From the NCBI GenBank assembly GCA_035995025.1, contig DASYKY010000115.1:112281-176280 (forward strand): DNA of 64,000 nucleotides, read 5' to 3'. A program made the position numbers and the translations under genes. This document shows positions 16,250-24,349 of the stretch, piece by piece. The stretch is from Actinophytocola sp035995025 (GTDB taxonomy: Bacteria; Actinomycetota; Actinomycetes; Mycobacteriales; Pseudonocardiaceae). Below the pieces are notes generated by a model that was given only the letters and a program-made list of their open reading frames with translations, had not been told where the DNA came from and did no database searches. The stretch's first letter is position 1. Each line of letters starts with the position of its first letter.

Positions 16250-16293
16250 TCCACACGCGACTGTTCAGTCGCTGTGGTTTGTCGACTCCGAGG

Positions 16294-17160
16294 TCAAGCG
16301 CGGGCGGTGAGCAGGATCGCGGGCGACGACCAGTAGTCGCACAGTGGCTCGACGGTGACCTCGCGGTAGCCGCACGCCTCGAGCTGTGCGGCCCACGCCG
16401 CGGCCGGTTGCTCCCAGGTGCTGCGGGGCGCGCCCGGCGCGAGCTGGCCGGTGAGCACGGGCATCAGAAACCCTTGTGCGACAAGGTCCCGGTCGGCGTC
16501 GTACTCGGCGAGGCCCCGCTCGTAGGTGTCGGCGAGGAACGTCAGGTGCGCGGGTCCGCCAGCGGGATGCGCGGGGTGGTCGAACTCGGCCAGCACCAGG
16601 TGGCCGACGTGCCCGCGCAGTGCGGTCAGCACGGCCGAGCGCTCGGCGGGCGGGACGGCGTGCAGGGCGAACGTGGACTCGGCGAGGTCGAACCGCTCGG
16701 CGAGGTCCGTGGTGAACGCCGCCGCGTCCGTGGCGTGGGCGGTGGTCCTGGCCGGGTCCGTGTGCCCGGCGAGTGCCGCGAGCGCCGCGGACAGCAGCGC
16801 GGCGGACGGCTCGACGAGCGTCACCGCGGGGGAGTTGCCGGCCGCGTCCAATGCGGGGACGAGCGCGCGGCCGTCCCCGCAGCCGATGTCCACGATGGAC
16901 GCGACGCCGAGCCGCCGGTACCGCTCGGCGAGCGCCGCGCTGACCCGCTCGTACAGCTCGACGTTGCCACCGCCGCGGATGAACGCCGTGAACGCGGCGG
17001 GCCGGTCGTACACCCGGCCGTCGCCGGTGGCGGCGAGGTAGCCGGCCAGGGCCGCGTTCAGCAGCGGCCGGCCGGTGCGTGCCGCCAGCGCGGCCCGGGC
17101 CGCGCCGGTGTCCCCGGCCGTCAGTGCGCGCAGCGCCGCGACCTCGCCGTGGTCGGTCAT
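16294..17160 (-). CDS. Class I SAM-dependent methyltransferase
   Basis: A 288-residue protein. Motif I for S-adenosylmethionine is VDIGCGDGRAL near residue 89, followed by VTLVEPSAALL (motif II acid) and TAHATDAAAF. The C-terminal part includes ESTFALHAVPPAERSAVLTALR and LVLAEFDHPAH, consistent with a small-molecule methyltransferase. Residues 1-60 are helical, with FTAFIRGGGNVELYERVSAAL resembling the lid region. Substrate unknown. It lies 30 bp downstream of the Rrf2 gene on the same strand and may share its transcript, which would connect it to the redox-type regulation of that locus. Confidence 0.82.
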   Translation of the reverse strand: MTDHGEVAALRALTAGDTGAARAALAARTGRPLLNAALAGYLAATGDGRVYDRPAAFTAFIRGGGNVELYERVSAALAERYRRLGVASIVDIGCGDGRALVPALDAAGNSPAVTLVEPSAALLSAALAALAGHTDPARTTAHATDAAAFTTDLAERFDLAESTFALHAVPPAERSAVLTALRGHVGHLVLAEFDHPAHPAGGPAHLTFLADTYERGLAEYDADRDLVAQGFLMPVLTGQLAPGAPRSTWEQPAAAWAAQLEACGYREVTVEPLCDYWSSPAILLTARA

Positions 17161-17190
17161 GCGCCCATCCTGCCCGAGCGGAGGTGCCGC

Positions 17191-17682
17191 CTACTCGAAC
17201 CGCCCCGGTACCCGGTGGAGATCGGCCGTGGTGCGCGCGGCCTTGTACTCGGCCGCCAGCGCCATCGTGTCCGGCGGCAGTTCGCCCGCGACGAGGTCCG
17301 CCAGCGTGACGTGCTCGAACACCTGGCGCAGGCTCGCCCGCGCCGCCATCCACACGTCGCGCAGGGCCGTCGCGGGGCCGGTGTACTGAAGGTCCGACAG
17401 GACCGTGTCCCGCACCGTGACCAGCGGGCCGTCGATCGCGCGGAACACGTCGGCCACCGTGATCTCGGCGGCCGGGCGCGACAGCTCGTAGCCGCCGTCC
17501 GCGCCCCGGGTGCTGCGGACCAGGCGGGCGCGCTTGAGGTCGGCCAGCACGCCGTGGAGGAACTTCAGGGAGATGACCTGCTCGTCCGCCAGCCAGGTGG
17601 CCGCGACCGGCCGGCCGGCGGGCTCCGCGGCGAGCTGCGCCATCGCCCGCAGGGCGTAGTCGACCTTGGCTGTGATCCTCAT
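17191..17682 (-). CDS. Rrf2-family transcriptional regulator
   Basis: A 163-residue winged-helix protein: MRITAKVDYALRAMAQLAAE, then VISLKFLHGVLADLKRARLV and STRGADGGYELSRPAAEITVADVFRAIDGPLV. This is a standard Rrf2 N-terminus. The region that in IscR/NsrR carries three iron-sulfur cysteines has none here, so it is a cluster-free member, perhaps sensing another signal. It is divergent from the FAD/TPR fusion gene, and the 107-bp spacer has a TTGAT-N7-ATCAA dyad likely to be its operator. It probably represses itself and the fusion gene. Confidence 0.88.
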   Translation of the reverse strand: MRITAKVDYALRAMAQLAAEPAGRPVAATWLADEQVISLKFLHGVLADLKRARLVRSTRGADGGYELSRPAAEITVADVFRAIDGPLVTVRDTVLSDLQYTGPATALRDVWMAARASLRQVFEHVTLADLVAGELPPDTMALAAEYKAARTTADLHRVPGRFE

Positions 17683-17742
17683 CCGGCGTGCTCCCTCGGC
17701 GGCACTCCGCTGGCCGCTCGGAACATGTTAATCTGACCTGAC

Positions 17743-17759
17743 TTGATGAAGTCTATCAA
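17743..17759. promoter_or_regulatory. Candidate Rrf2 operator, TTGAT-N7-ATCAA
   Basis: Perfect 5-bp inverted repeat (17743-17747 and 17755-17759) in an unusually AT-rich island between the divergent Rrf2 and FAD/TPR genes. TTGATG also fits a -35 box for the fusion gene, with TAGAGA at 17765-17770 as a possible -10, so binding would block initiation. Confidence 0.55.
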
Positions 17760-17789
17760 CTTAGTAGAGATTAGCGCGAGGAGACCTCA

Positions 17790-20384
17790 ATGGGGATGTC
17801 GACGGTCGCGGTGATCGGAGCAGGGGCGGCGGGTGTGCTCACCTCCGTCCGCCTGCTTGAGCTGGGGGAACGGCGCGGGCAGCGGCTCGAGGTCGTGCTC
17901 GTCGACCCGGCCGAGGACGCCGGTCGCGGCGTCGCGTACAGCACCGACGACCCGTCTCACCTGTTGAACGTCCCCGCCGGCAAGCTCAGCGCCGACCTCG
18001 CCGACCCCGGCCACTTCGCGCACTGGGCGGGCGAGCGCCTCGGCCGCCCCGTCGGCGCCGGCGAGTTCCTGCCGCGCCACCTCCTCGGCGCCTACCTCGG
18101 CGAGCTGCTCGACACGACCGCCGCGCGATGTCGCACCGCCCGGCTGCGCCGGGTCCGCGAACGCGCGACCGGCGTGCGCAACCATGCGGGCGGCATCACG
18201 CTGCGCCTCGCCGGCGGCGACACCCTCACCGCCGACGCGGCCGTGCTCGCGGTCGGCGTCACCGCGCCGGGCACGGGCTGGGCGCCCGCGGCCCTGCGGG
18301 AGTCGGCGCGGTTCGTCGCCAACCCGTGGGCCCCGGACGCCGGGTACGACGACGGCGACATCCTGTGCGTCGGCTCCGGGCTGACCATGGTGGACGTCGC
18401 CCTCCAGCTCGACCGTCCACACCGGACGGTGCACGTCGTGTCCCGTACCGGGCTGCTGCCCCGCCGCCACCTGCGCGCCCCCAAGGTCGCGCAGCTCGAG
18501 GTCGAGCCCGCCGGAGCGGACGGCCTCGACGCGCTGTGGCGCACCCTGTCCACCGGCCGCGCCTGGCGCACCGCCGTGGACAGCCTCCGCCCGCACACCG
18601 CGCGCATCTGGGGCGAGCTGCCGGAGTCCGAGCGGGAACGCTTCCTCACCGAGAAGTCCCGTTACTGGAACGCCTACCGGCACCGGATGGCGCCCGCGGC
18701 CGCCGACCGGCTGCGCGAGATGCGCCGCGCCGGGCGGCTGCGGCTGCACACCGGTGAGGTCGCCGCCGCCACCCCGGACGGCGACGGCGTTCGCGTCGAC
18801 CTGTCCTGCGGTGACGCCGTGCGGGTCGGCACCGTCGTCAACTGCACCGGACCGAGCCTGGACCTCCGCGCGACGCCCTGCCCGCTCGTGGCCGGCCTGC
18901 TCGCGGACGGCCTGGCCACCCCCGGCCCGCACGGGCTCGGCCTCGACACCGACGCCGATGGGCGGCTGCGCGGCCGGACCAACAGTCCCCTGTGGACGAT
19001 CGGCGCGATGCGGGTCGGCACCCTGTGGGAGTCCACCGCCTTCCCGGAGATCCGCGCCCAGGCGTCCACAGTGGCCAGCTCGGTCCTGTCCGCGGCGTCA
19101 GGCCCCAGGAAGCAGCGGGACCGCTACGGACTGACGCTGTCGACCAACCCGGCGGCCGCCGAGTCGTTCACCGAGGGCGTGGACCGGGTGCTGCGCGGCC
19201 AGCACGGCGCGCTCGAACACCTGACCGCCGCGACCGAAGCCGACCCGGACTTCGCGCTCGGCCACGCCGTGCTCGGCCTGCTCGGCATGGAGTGCGGCGC
19301 GTCCGTCGACGTCGCCGCGCGGCTGCGGGACGCGCAGGCCTGTGCCCAGTACGGCGACGAGCGGGAGCGGAGCTTCGTCGCGGCCGTGGCGGACCTCCCG
19401 CACGGCGGTGCCGCGCTGCTGCGGCACATCGAGACCTACCCGCGCGACGCGCTCGCGGTCAACGTCGCCGTGCCGACCATCGCGTTCGGCGGCCTCACCA
19501 CCGACGAGGAGACGTGGGCGCTCGTGGAGCGGCTCGCGGGCGACTACGGCGACGACTGGTGGTACCTGAGCCAGCTCGCGTTCGTCCGCCAGGAGCAGGG
19601 CCGCTACGACGAGGCCGAGACGCTCTCGGCGCGCGCGCTGGCCGCCGAGCCCGCGTCCGGCCACGCGGTGCACGCCCGCACCCACGTGTTCTACGAGACC
19701 GGCGAGCACCACGCCGGGCTGGACTGGCTGAACGGCTGGATCACCGAGCGCGGCACCGCCAGCGACGGCCGGGTCCACTTCACCTGGCACGCCGCGCTGC
19801 ACGAGCTGATGCTCGGCGACGACGCCGCCGTCCGCCGCCGCTACGACCGCGACCTCGCCCCGCCCGCGGTGGCCGGACCGCGCGCGCTGGTCGACTCGGC
19901 GTCGCTGCTGTGGCGCTGCGAGATGACCAGCAACTGGGACGGCCGCGTGAGCGCCCAGGCGGTCCTCGACGTGTCTCCCGTGGACTGGCTGGCCACCCCG
20001 GCGACCACGTTCGCCGCCATGCACGCGGCGATCGCGCTGACCGCGGCCCGCCACGAGGACGGCCTGCGCGCGCTGCAGCGGTACGCGGCCGGCCACGACT
20101 CGCCGGTCTACCGGCAGGTGGTGGCGCCGCTGTGCGAGGGCCTGGCCAACGTCGTCGCCGGCCGGTGGGACGCCGCGGTCACCCACCTCGAGTCGGTCCG
20201 TCCGCACGTGTGCCGCCTCGGCGGCAGCGCCGCGCAGCGCGAGGTCATCGAGGACACGTTCGTGCACGCGCTCGCATCCGCCGGGCGCCACGCCGACGCC
20301 GCGGAGATCCTGACCGCCCGGCTGGACCGGCGGCCGCCGTCGCCGCTGGAGCGCGGCCGGCTCGCGGGGCTGCGCTCGCGCTAG
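17790..20384 (+). CDS. Fusion of an FAD/NAD(P)-binding oxidoreductase with a TTC38-like TPR domain
   Basis: An 864-residue two-part protein. Residues 1-430 are a HpyO/HI0933-like FAD/NAD(P)-binding enzyme (PF13454 type): dinucleotide motif VAVIGAGAAGVLTS near residue 5, GRGVAYSTDDPSHLLNVPAGKLSA, and a second glycine-rich site ILCVGSGLTMVDVALQL near 190. Residues from about 445 to the end are helical repeats resembling the tetratricopeptide protein 38 family: YGLTLSTNPAAAESFTEGVDRVL, HAVLGLLGMECGA, FVRQEQGRYDEAETLSARALAAEPASGHAVHARTHVFYETGEHHAGLDWL. There is no stop or weak junction between them. The ATG has GAGGAG upstream. It is divergent from and probably controlled by the Rrf2 regulator. 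The reaction is unknown. Confidence 0.85.
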   Translation: MGMSTVAVIGAGAAGVLTSVRLLELGERRGQRLEVVLVDPAEDAGRGVAYSTDDPSHLLNVPAGKLSADLADPGHFAHWAGERLGRPVGAGEFLPRHLLGAYLGELLDTTAARCRTARLRRVRERATGVRNHAGGITLRLAGGDTLTADAAVLAVGVTAPGTGWAPAALRESARFVANPWAPDAGYDDGDILCVGSGLTMVDVALQLDRPHRTVHVVSRTGLLPRRHLRAPKVAQLEVEPAGADGLDALWRTLSTGRAWRTAVDSLRPHTARIWGELPESERERFLTEKSRYWNAYRHRMAPAAADRLREMRRAGRLRLHTGEVAAATPDGDGVRVDLSCGDAVRVGTVVNCTGPSLDLRATPCPLVAGLLADGLATPGPHGLGLDTDADGRLRGRTNSPLWTIGAMRVGTLWESTAFPEIRAQASTVASSVLSAASGPRKQRDRYGLTLSTNPAAAESFTEGVDRVLRGQHGALEHLTAATEADPDFALGHAVLGLLGMECGASVDVAARLRDAQACAQYGDERERSFVAAVADLPHGGAALLRHIETYPRDALAVNVAVPTIAFGGLTTDEETWALVERLAGDYGDDWWYLSQLAFVRQEQGRYDEAETLSARALAAEPASGHAVHARTHVFYETGEHHAGLDWLNGWITERGTASDGRVHFTWHAALHELMLGDDAAVRRRYDRDLAPPAVAGPRALVDSASLLWRCEMTSNWDGRVSAQAVLDVSPVDWLATPATTFAAMHAAIALTAARHEDGLRALQRYAAGHDSPVYRQVVAPLCEGLANVVAGRWDAAVTHLESVRPHVCRLGGSAAQREVIEDTFVHALASAGRHADAAEILTARLDRRPPSPLERGRLAGLRSR

Positions 20385-20423
20385 CCGGCGCGGCATTGCC
20401 CGGGGATGACCGGGCTCGCCTAG

Positions 20424-20452
20424 CCTTCCGTCGAACGGTGTTCGACGGAAGG
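20424..20452 (+). promoter_or_regulatory. 12-bp perfect hairpin containing the ribosome binding site of the DJ-1 gene
   Basis: Arms 20424-20435 and 20441-20452 are exact reverse complements (CCTTCCGTCGAA / TTCGACGGAAGG) with a 5-nt loop. The right arm contains GGAAGG, the Shine-Dalgarno sequence of the GTG at 20458. In RNA the hairpin would hide the site. It could alternatively serve as a terminator for the upstream fusion gene or as a DNA operator. Confidence 0.75.
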
Positions 20453-20457
20453 ACGAC

Positions 20458-21186
20458 GTGAACCGCCGAGATCTGCTCAGGTCGACGATGGGCGCGGCCA
20501 CCGCGACGGCCGTCATGTCGGTCGTCGGCCCGGCCACGGTCCACGCCGCGACGGCAGCCGGGCGGCGCCGCGCGGGCACGCTGCGGACCCGGATCCTCCT
20601 GTACGACGGGGCCGAGGAGCTCGACTCGATCGGACCAGCCGAGGTGTTCGACATCGCCCGCGAGTACTTCGGCGCGGACCTGGCCGTCGACTACGTGACA
20701 CTCGGCGAGCCGCGGGTCGTGCCGCTGAACCGGGGCGGGCGACTGGCCGTGACGGGCCGCTGGGACCCGGCCGGCACGGACCTCGTCGTCGTGCCGGGCG
20801 GCGGCTGGCGTGACCCGTCGGCGCCGGGCACGCACCGGGAGATCGCGAGCGGTGCGATCCCGCGCGCGCTGGCCGGCAGCCGGGACGGCACGCGGATCTT
20901 CGCCAGCGTCTGCGTCGGCGCGCTGCTGCTGTCCGCGGCCGGCTTCCTCGACGGCAGGCCGTGCACCACGCACGCGCTCGCCAGGGAGAAGCTCGCCGGG
21001 GAAGGCGGCGTGCTCAAGTCCGCCCGCGTGGTCGACGACGGCGACGTGCTCACCGCCGGCGGCGTCAGCTCGGGCCTCGACCTGGCGCTGTGGTTGCTGG
21101 AGCGGGAGTTCGGGCCGGACCTGGCGGTGGCGACCGAGCGGATCCTCGAGTACGAGCGCCGCGGCGCGGTGTGGCGGGCCGCCTGA
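20458..21186 (+). CDS. DJ-1/PfpI family protein with a Tat-like signal
   Basis: A 242-residue protein of the DJ-1/PfpI (class I glutamine amidotransferase-like) superfamily. The core begins at about residue 43 (TRILLYDGAEELDSIGPAEVFDIA) and the nucleophile elbow is ASVCVGALLLSAAGFL with the cysteine near residue 153. There is no AraC HTH domain. The N-terminus MNRRDLLRSTMGAATATAVMSVVGP has a twin arginine followed by a hydrophobic stretch, which suggests export by Tat and a periplasm-facing or surface location, uncommon for the family. GTG at 20458 is supported by GGAAGG six bases upstream, inside a hairpin. Function could be a hydratase, chaperone or amidase; not decidable here. Confidence 0.85.
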   Translation: MNRRDLLRSTMGAATATAVMSVVGPATVHAATAAGRRRAGTLRTRILLYDGAEELDSIGPAEVFDIAREYFGADLAVDYVTLGEPRVVPLNRGGRLAVTGRWDPAGTDLVVVPGGGWRDPSAPGTHREIASGAIPRALAGSRDGTRIFASVCVGALLLSAAGFLDGRPCTTHALAREKLAGEGGVLKSARVVDDGDVLTAGGVSSGLDLALWLLEREFGPDLAVATERILEYERRGAVWRAA

Positions 21187-21255
21187 GGGCTCATCGACTA
21201 CCTCGAGTAGTTGATTCGTCATGTGCGCGTCACAAATGGGTGATAGGTTCGGGCC

Positions 21256-21780
21256 GTGACGTCGGGGCGTACACGGAAACCACTGATGCCGGTGCTTGTC
21301 GCCGCCATCGTCGGTGTGGCCGCGACCGGCGCGGGGACCGTCGTGTACCGCCTCGGGGACTCCGGTGCCTTCGACCCGGCCCCCATCGCGATGGCCAACA
21401 CCGGCTCGCTCATGGAGGACGAGGTCGTCGACCTCATGAACAAGCAGCGCGCGGAGGCGGGCTGTGACCCCGTCGTCGTGGACCCGCGGCTGGTGCAGGC
21501 CGCCGAGGAGCACAGCAAGGACATGGCCGAGCGGAAGTACTTCGGCCACACCACGCCGGAGGGCCTGACCTTCCGCGACCGGATCCTGAGCACCGGCTAC
21601 GCCAACCCGCAGACCGCGGAGAACATCGCCCGCGGCCAGCGCGACGCCACGCAGGTGATGGACAGCTGGATGGACTCGCCCGGCCACCGCGCGAACATCC
21701 TCAACTGCGACCTCTCCCGCGTCGGGGTGGGCCTCGACGAGAACGGGATGTACTGGACGCAGGACTTCGGCACCGTCTGA
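21256..21780 (+). CDS. CAP-domain (SCP-like) secreted protein
   Basis: A 174-residue extracellular protein. A signal anchor covers residues 9-30 (LMPVLVAAIVGVAATGAGTVVY). The CAP fold follows: VDLMNKQRAEAGCDPVVVDPRLVQAAEEHSKDMAER, YFGHTTPEG (metal-binding His), TAENIARG and WMDSPGHRANILNCDLSRVGVGL. Two cysteines may form a disulfide. CAP proteins of actinomycetes have unknown targets, perhaps lipids or peptidoglycan. TAGGTT at 21244-21249 lies six bases upstream of the GTG, compatible with a leaderless transcript. An imperfect stem at 21194-21214 could end the upstream transcript. Confidence 0.9.
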   Translation: MTSGRTRKPLMPVLVAAIVGVAATGAGTVVYRLGDSGAFDPAPIAMANTGSLMEDEVVDLMNKQRAEAGCDPVVVDPRLVQAAEEHSKDMAERKYFGHTTPEGLTFRDRILSTGYANPQTAENIARGQRDATQVMDSWMDSPGHRANILNCDLSRVGVGLDENGMYWTQDFGTV

Positions 21781-21843
21781 CGATCACGGTCCGCGCGGCT
21801 CCTATGCTGGCCGCGCACGTGACGCCGGACCCGGGGAGAGCCG

Positions 21844-22635
21844 ATGGCGGTACCGCCTGGACAGCAGTCAGCACTGGATGTCTACCGGGCGGCACCGGAC
21901 CCGGACGACCACCGGCTCGCGCACGAGCTCGCCGAGGCGGCGGGCGCGCTGCTGGTCGGCATGCGCGGCGAGCTGAGCGGTGCGCGGCTGCGGGCGGCGG
22001 GGGACCGGCGATCCGACACGTTCCTGCTGGACCGGCTCGCGCGCGAGCGGCCGGCCGACGCGGTCCTGTCCGAGGAGTCCGCGGACGACGGGCGCAGGCT
22101 CGATGCCGACCGTGTGTGGATCGTCGACCCCCTGGACGGCACCCGCGAGTACGCGGAGCCCGGCCGCGACGACTGGGCCGTGCACGTCGCGCTCTGGCAG
22201 GACGGCCGGCTCGCCGCGGGCGCGGTCGCGCTGCCCGCCGCGGGCGTCGTCCACTCGACGTGGCGTCCGCCCGCGCCGGCTTCGCCGCTCGACCCGCCGG
22301 TGGTCGTGGTGAGCCGCAGCCGCCCGCCCGCCGTGCTCGACGCCGTGCTCGCGCGCTGGCCGGCCACCCTGACGCCGATGGGCTCGGCGGGCGCCAAGAC
22401 GGCCGCGGTGCTCGACGGCCGGGCGACCGCGTACGTGCACGGCGGCGGCCAGTACGAATGGGACAGCGCGGCGCCCGTGGCGGTCGCGGTCGCCGCCGGC
22501 TTCCGGGTGCGCCGGCTGGACGGTTCGGCGCCGCGCTACAACCGGCCCGAACCGTGGCTGCCGGACATCGTCGTGTGCCACCCCGCCGCGGCGGACGAGC
22601 TGTGGGCGGCGCTGGACGCGCGTCCCAGCATCTGA
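21844..22635 (+). CDS. Inositol-monophosphatase-superfamily phosphatase (CysQ-like)
   Basis: A 263-residue member of the Mg2+-dependent phosphatase superfamily that includes 3'(2'),5'-bisphosphate nucleotidase CysQ. Metal ligands: Glu pair in VLSEESADD near residue 76 and the hallmark WIVDPLDGTREYAE near 93-105; the C-terminal metal site is QYEWDSAAPVAVA near 205. The REYAE extension after DPLDGT is characteristic of CysQ, which removes the 3'-phosphate of PAP in sulfate assimilation. Two residues in GSAGAKTAAVLDGRATAYVH match the substrate loop. ATG 21844 has GGGGAGAG upstream. Confidence 0.85.
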   Translation: MAVPPGQQSALDVYRAAPDPDDHRLAHELAEAAGALLVGMRGELSGARLRAAGDRRSDTFLLDRLARERPADAVLSEESADDGRRLDADRVWIVDPLDGTREYAEPGRDDWAVHVALWQDGRLAAGAVALPAAGVVHSTWRPPAPASPLDPPVVVVSRSRPPAVLDAVLARWPATLTPMGSAGAKTAAVLDGRATAYVHGGGQYEWDSAAPVAVAVAAGFRVRRLDGSAPRYNRPEPWLPDIVVCHPAAADELWAALDARPSI

Positions 22636-22678
22636 AAACCCGGCGGCCGTTGTCGGTGGTCTCGCGCAGGATGCGGGC

Positions 22679-23590
22679 ATGGCCACCATGCACGTCGACC
22701 GGGTGGGGCCCGGTCCCTTTCCGCGGCTGAGCCCGGTCGCGCTCGCCGGGCGGGCGCTGGGTGCCGTGCCGCCGCCGGCGCAGGTGCTCGCGGGCATCCT
22801 CAGCGTCCAGGTCGGCGCGGCGCTGGCCAAGCAGCTGTTCGGCGCGGTCGGCAGCGCCGGGACGGTCGCGTTGCGGCTGTTCTTCGCCGCGGTCGTGCTG
22901 CTGGTCGTCTGGCGCCCCTCGGTGCGGCTCGGGCGGCGGGCGTGGACCGTGGTCGTCGGGTACGGCCTCGTCCTCGGCGCGATGAACCTGTCCTTCTACC
23001 TCGCGCTCGCGCAGATCCCGCTGGGCGTCGTGGTGACGATCGAGTTCCTCGGCCCGCTCGCGGTCGCGATCGGCGGCTCGCGCCGGTGGCTGGACGGCCT
23101 GTGGGCGCTGCTCGCCGCGGCCGGCGTGGTGTTGCTGACCTCGGGCCGCGGCGACCTGCGGCTGTCCGGCATCCTGTTCGCCCTCGCCGCCGCGGTGTGC
23201 TGGGCGAGCTACATCCTGCTCAGCGCCGCCCTCGGCCGGCACACCTCCGACGGCGGCGGCCTGGCGCTCGGCATGACGCTCGCCGCCGTCGTCGTGATCC
23301 CGGTGGGCATCGCCGACAGCGGCAGCGCGCTGCTCGAGCCGTGGGTGCTCGCCGTCGGGCTCGGCGTGGCGCTGCTGTCGTCGGTCGTCCCGTACTCACT
23401 CGAGCTGGAGGCGCTGCGCCGCATCCCGCCGAAGGTGTTCGGCGTCCTGATGAGCCTCGAACCGGCCGTCGCCGCGCTGATCGGGCTGGTCGTGCTGGGC
23501 GAGGTCCTCCGCCCGGCCCAGTGGCTGGCCGTCCTGCTCGTCGTCGCCGCCTCCGCCGGCGCGACCCGGATGGCCCGGCCCGAGGGCTGA
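22679..23590 (+). CDS. EamA/RhtA-type drug/metabolite exporter
   Basis: A 303-residue integral membrane protein with about ten hydrophobic helices in two EamA repeats. The sequence GILSVQVGAALAKQLFGAVGSAGTVALRLFFAA and GVVVTIEFLGPLAVAIGGSRR are typical of RhtA-like exporters of threonine/homoserine; the second repeat includes VVPYSLELEALRRIPPKVFGVLMSLEPAVAALIG. Substrate in this organism unknown. Same strand as the preceding phosphatase with a 43-bp gap. Confidence 0.88.
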   Translation: MATMHVDRVGPGPFPRLSPVALAGRALGAVPPPAQVLAGILSVQVGAALAKQLFGAVGSAGTVALRLFFAAVVLLVVWRPSVRLGRRAWTVVVGYGLVLGAMNLSFYLALAQIPLGVVVTIEFLGPLAVAIGGSRRWLDGLWALLAAAGVVLLTSGRGDLRLSGILFALAAAVCWASYILLSAALGRHTSDGGGLALGMTLAAVVVIPVGIADSGSALLEPWVLAVGLGVALLSSVVPYSLELEALRRIPPKVFGVLMSLEPAVAALIGLVVLGEVLRPAQWLAVLLVVAASAGATRMARPEG

Positions 23591-23645
23591 CCGACCTGAT
23601 CTAGGCTCGCGGGAAAGTCGTCCGGTTACGGAGGGGGTTCGCGCG

Positions 23646-24308
23646 GTGGCTGGATCCGCACGAGAGCTGTTGGAGTCGATTCGCGACGAGCTGGCGCCGG
23701 CGGAGAGCGAGAACCGCCTGGTGCCACTGATCGAGCGTGGCGACGCCGCGCCCTCGGTGTTCGGCACGATCGCCGCCGAGGAGAGCCACATCGTGCGCAG
23801 CGACTGGCGCACCCTGCACCTCGCGGCCTCCCGCGCCGCCGAGCCCACCGCCCGCGAGTTCTTCGCCGGCCTGGCGCAGGGCGAGAGCCTGGCGCTCACC
23901 AAGCTGCCCGCCCTCGCCGCCGCGGGTGGCATGGACGCCGCGGCGCTCGACGCGTACGAGCCCATGGCCGGCTGCCAGGCCTACCCGGCGTACTTCTCCT
24001 GGCTCGCAGTGCACGGCGAGCCCGCCGACGTCATCGTCGCCGTGGTCGCCAACTTCGCGGCGTGGGGCGAGTACTGCGCCTCGATCGCCGGCGCGATGCG
24101 CGCCGGCTACGGGCTCGGCGACGAGGCGTGCGGGTTCTTCGACTTCTTCGCCACGCCGGTGCCGGAGGTCGTGGACCAGGCCGTCGCCGCCGTGCAGGCC
24201 GGCATGGACGCCGGCCGGAGCGACGAGCGCACGGCGCGCCGGTACGGCCGGCTGTTCCAGACCTACGAGCTGATGTTCTGGAACACGATCGCCGACGCGC
24301 AGAACTAG
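23646..24308 (+). CDS. TenA/heme-oxygenase-like fold protein
   Basis: A 220-residue all-helical protein. Features such as FGTIAAEESHIVRSDWRTLHLAASRA, MAGCQAYPAYFSWLAVHGEP, NFAAWGEYCASIAGAMRAGYG and the closing ARRYGRLFQTYELMFWNTI match the TenA/PqqC-like heme-oxygenase fold, whose members hydrolyse thiamine breakdown products or act as oxidases. Catalytic residues cannot be assigned safely by eye, so thiaminase activity is not claimed. GTG 23646 is preceded by GGAGGGGG. Its stop codon is inside an 11-bp tandem repeat. It converges with the c-di-GMP protein gene. Confidence 0.72.
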   Translation: MAGSARELLESIRDELAPAESENRLVPLIERGDAAPSVFGTIAAEESHIVRSDWRTLHLAASRAAEPTAREFFAGLAQGESLALTKLPALAAAGGMDAAALDAYEPMAGCQAYPAYFSWLAVHGEPADVIVAVVANFAAWGEYCASIAGAMRAGYGLGDEACGFFDFFATPVPEVVDQAVAAVQAGMDAGRSDERTARRYGRLFQTYELMFWNTIADAQN

Positions 24309-24340
24309 CGCAGAACCAGCGCAGAACCAGCGCAGAACCG
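24297..24340 (+). repeat. 11-bp tandem repeat (four copies) on the stop codon of the TenA-like gene
   Basis: Units GCGCAGAAC plus TA, CA, CA, CG follow each other without gap at 24297, 24308, 24319 and 24330. The TAG stop (24306-24308) spans the first junction. Since the unit is not a multiple of three, later copies are in other frames. Confidence 0.85.
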
Positions 24341-24349
24341 GACGCACGG

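Noticed and set aside
21194..21214. Imperfect stem TCGACTAC/GTAGTTGA after the DJ-1 gene as a terminator
   Set aside because: Only 8 bp with one G-U pair and no T-tract; too weak to list as a terminator.
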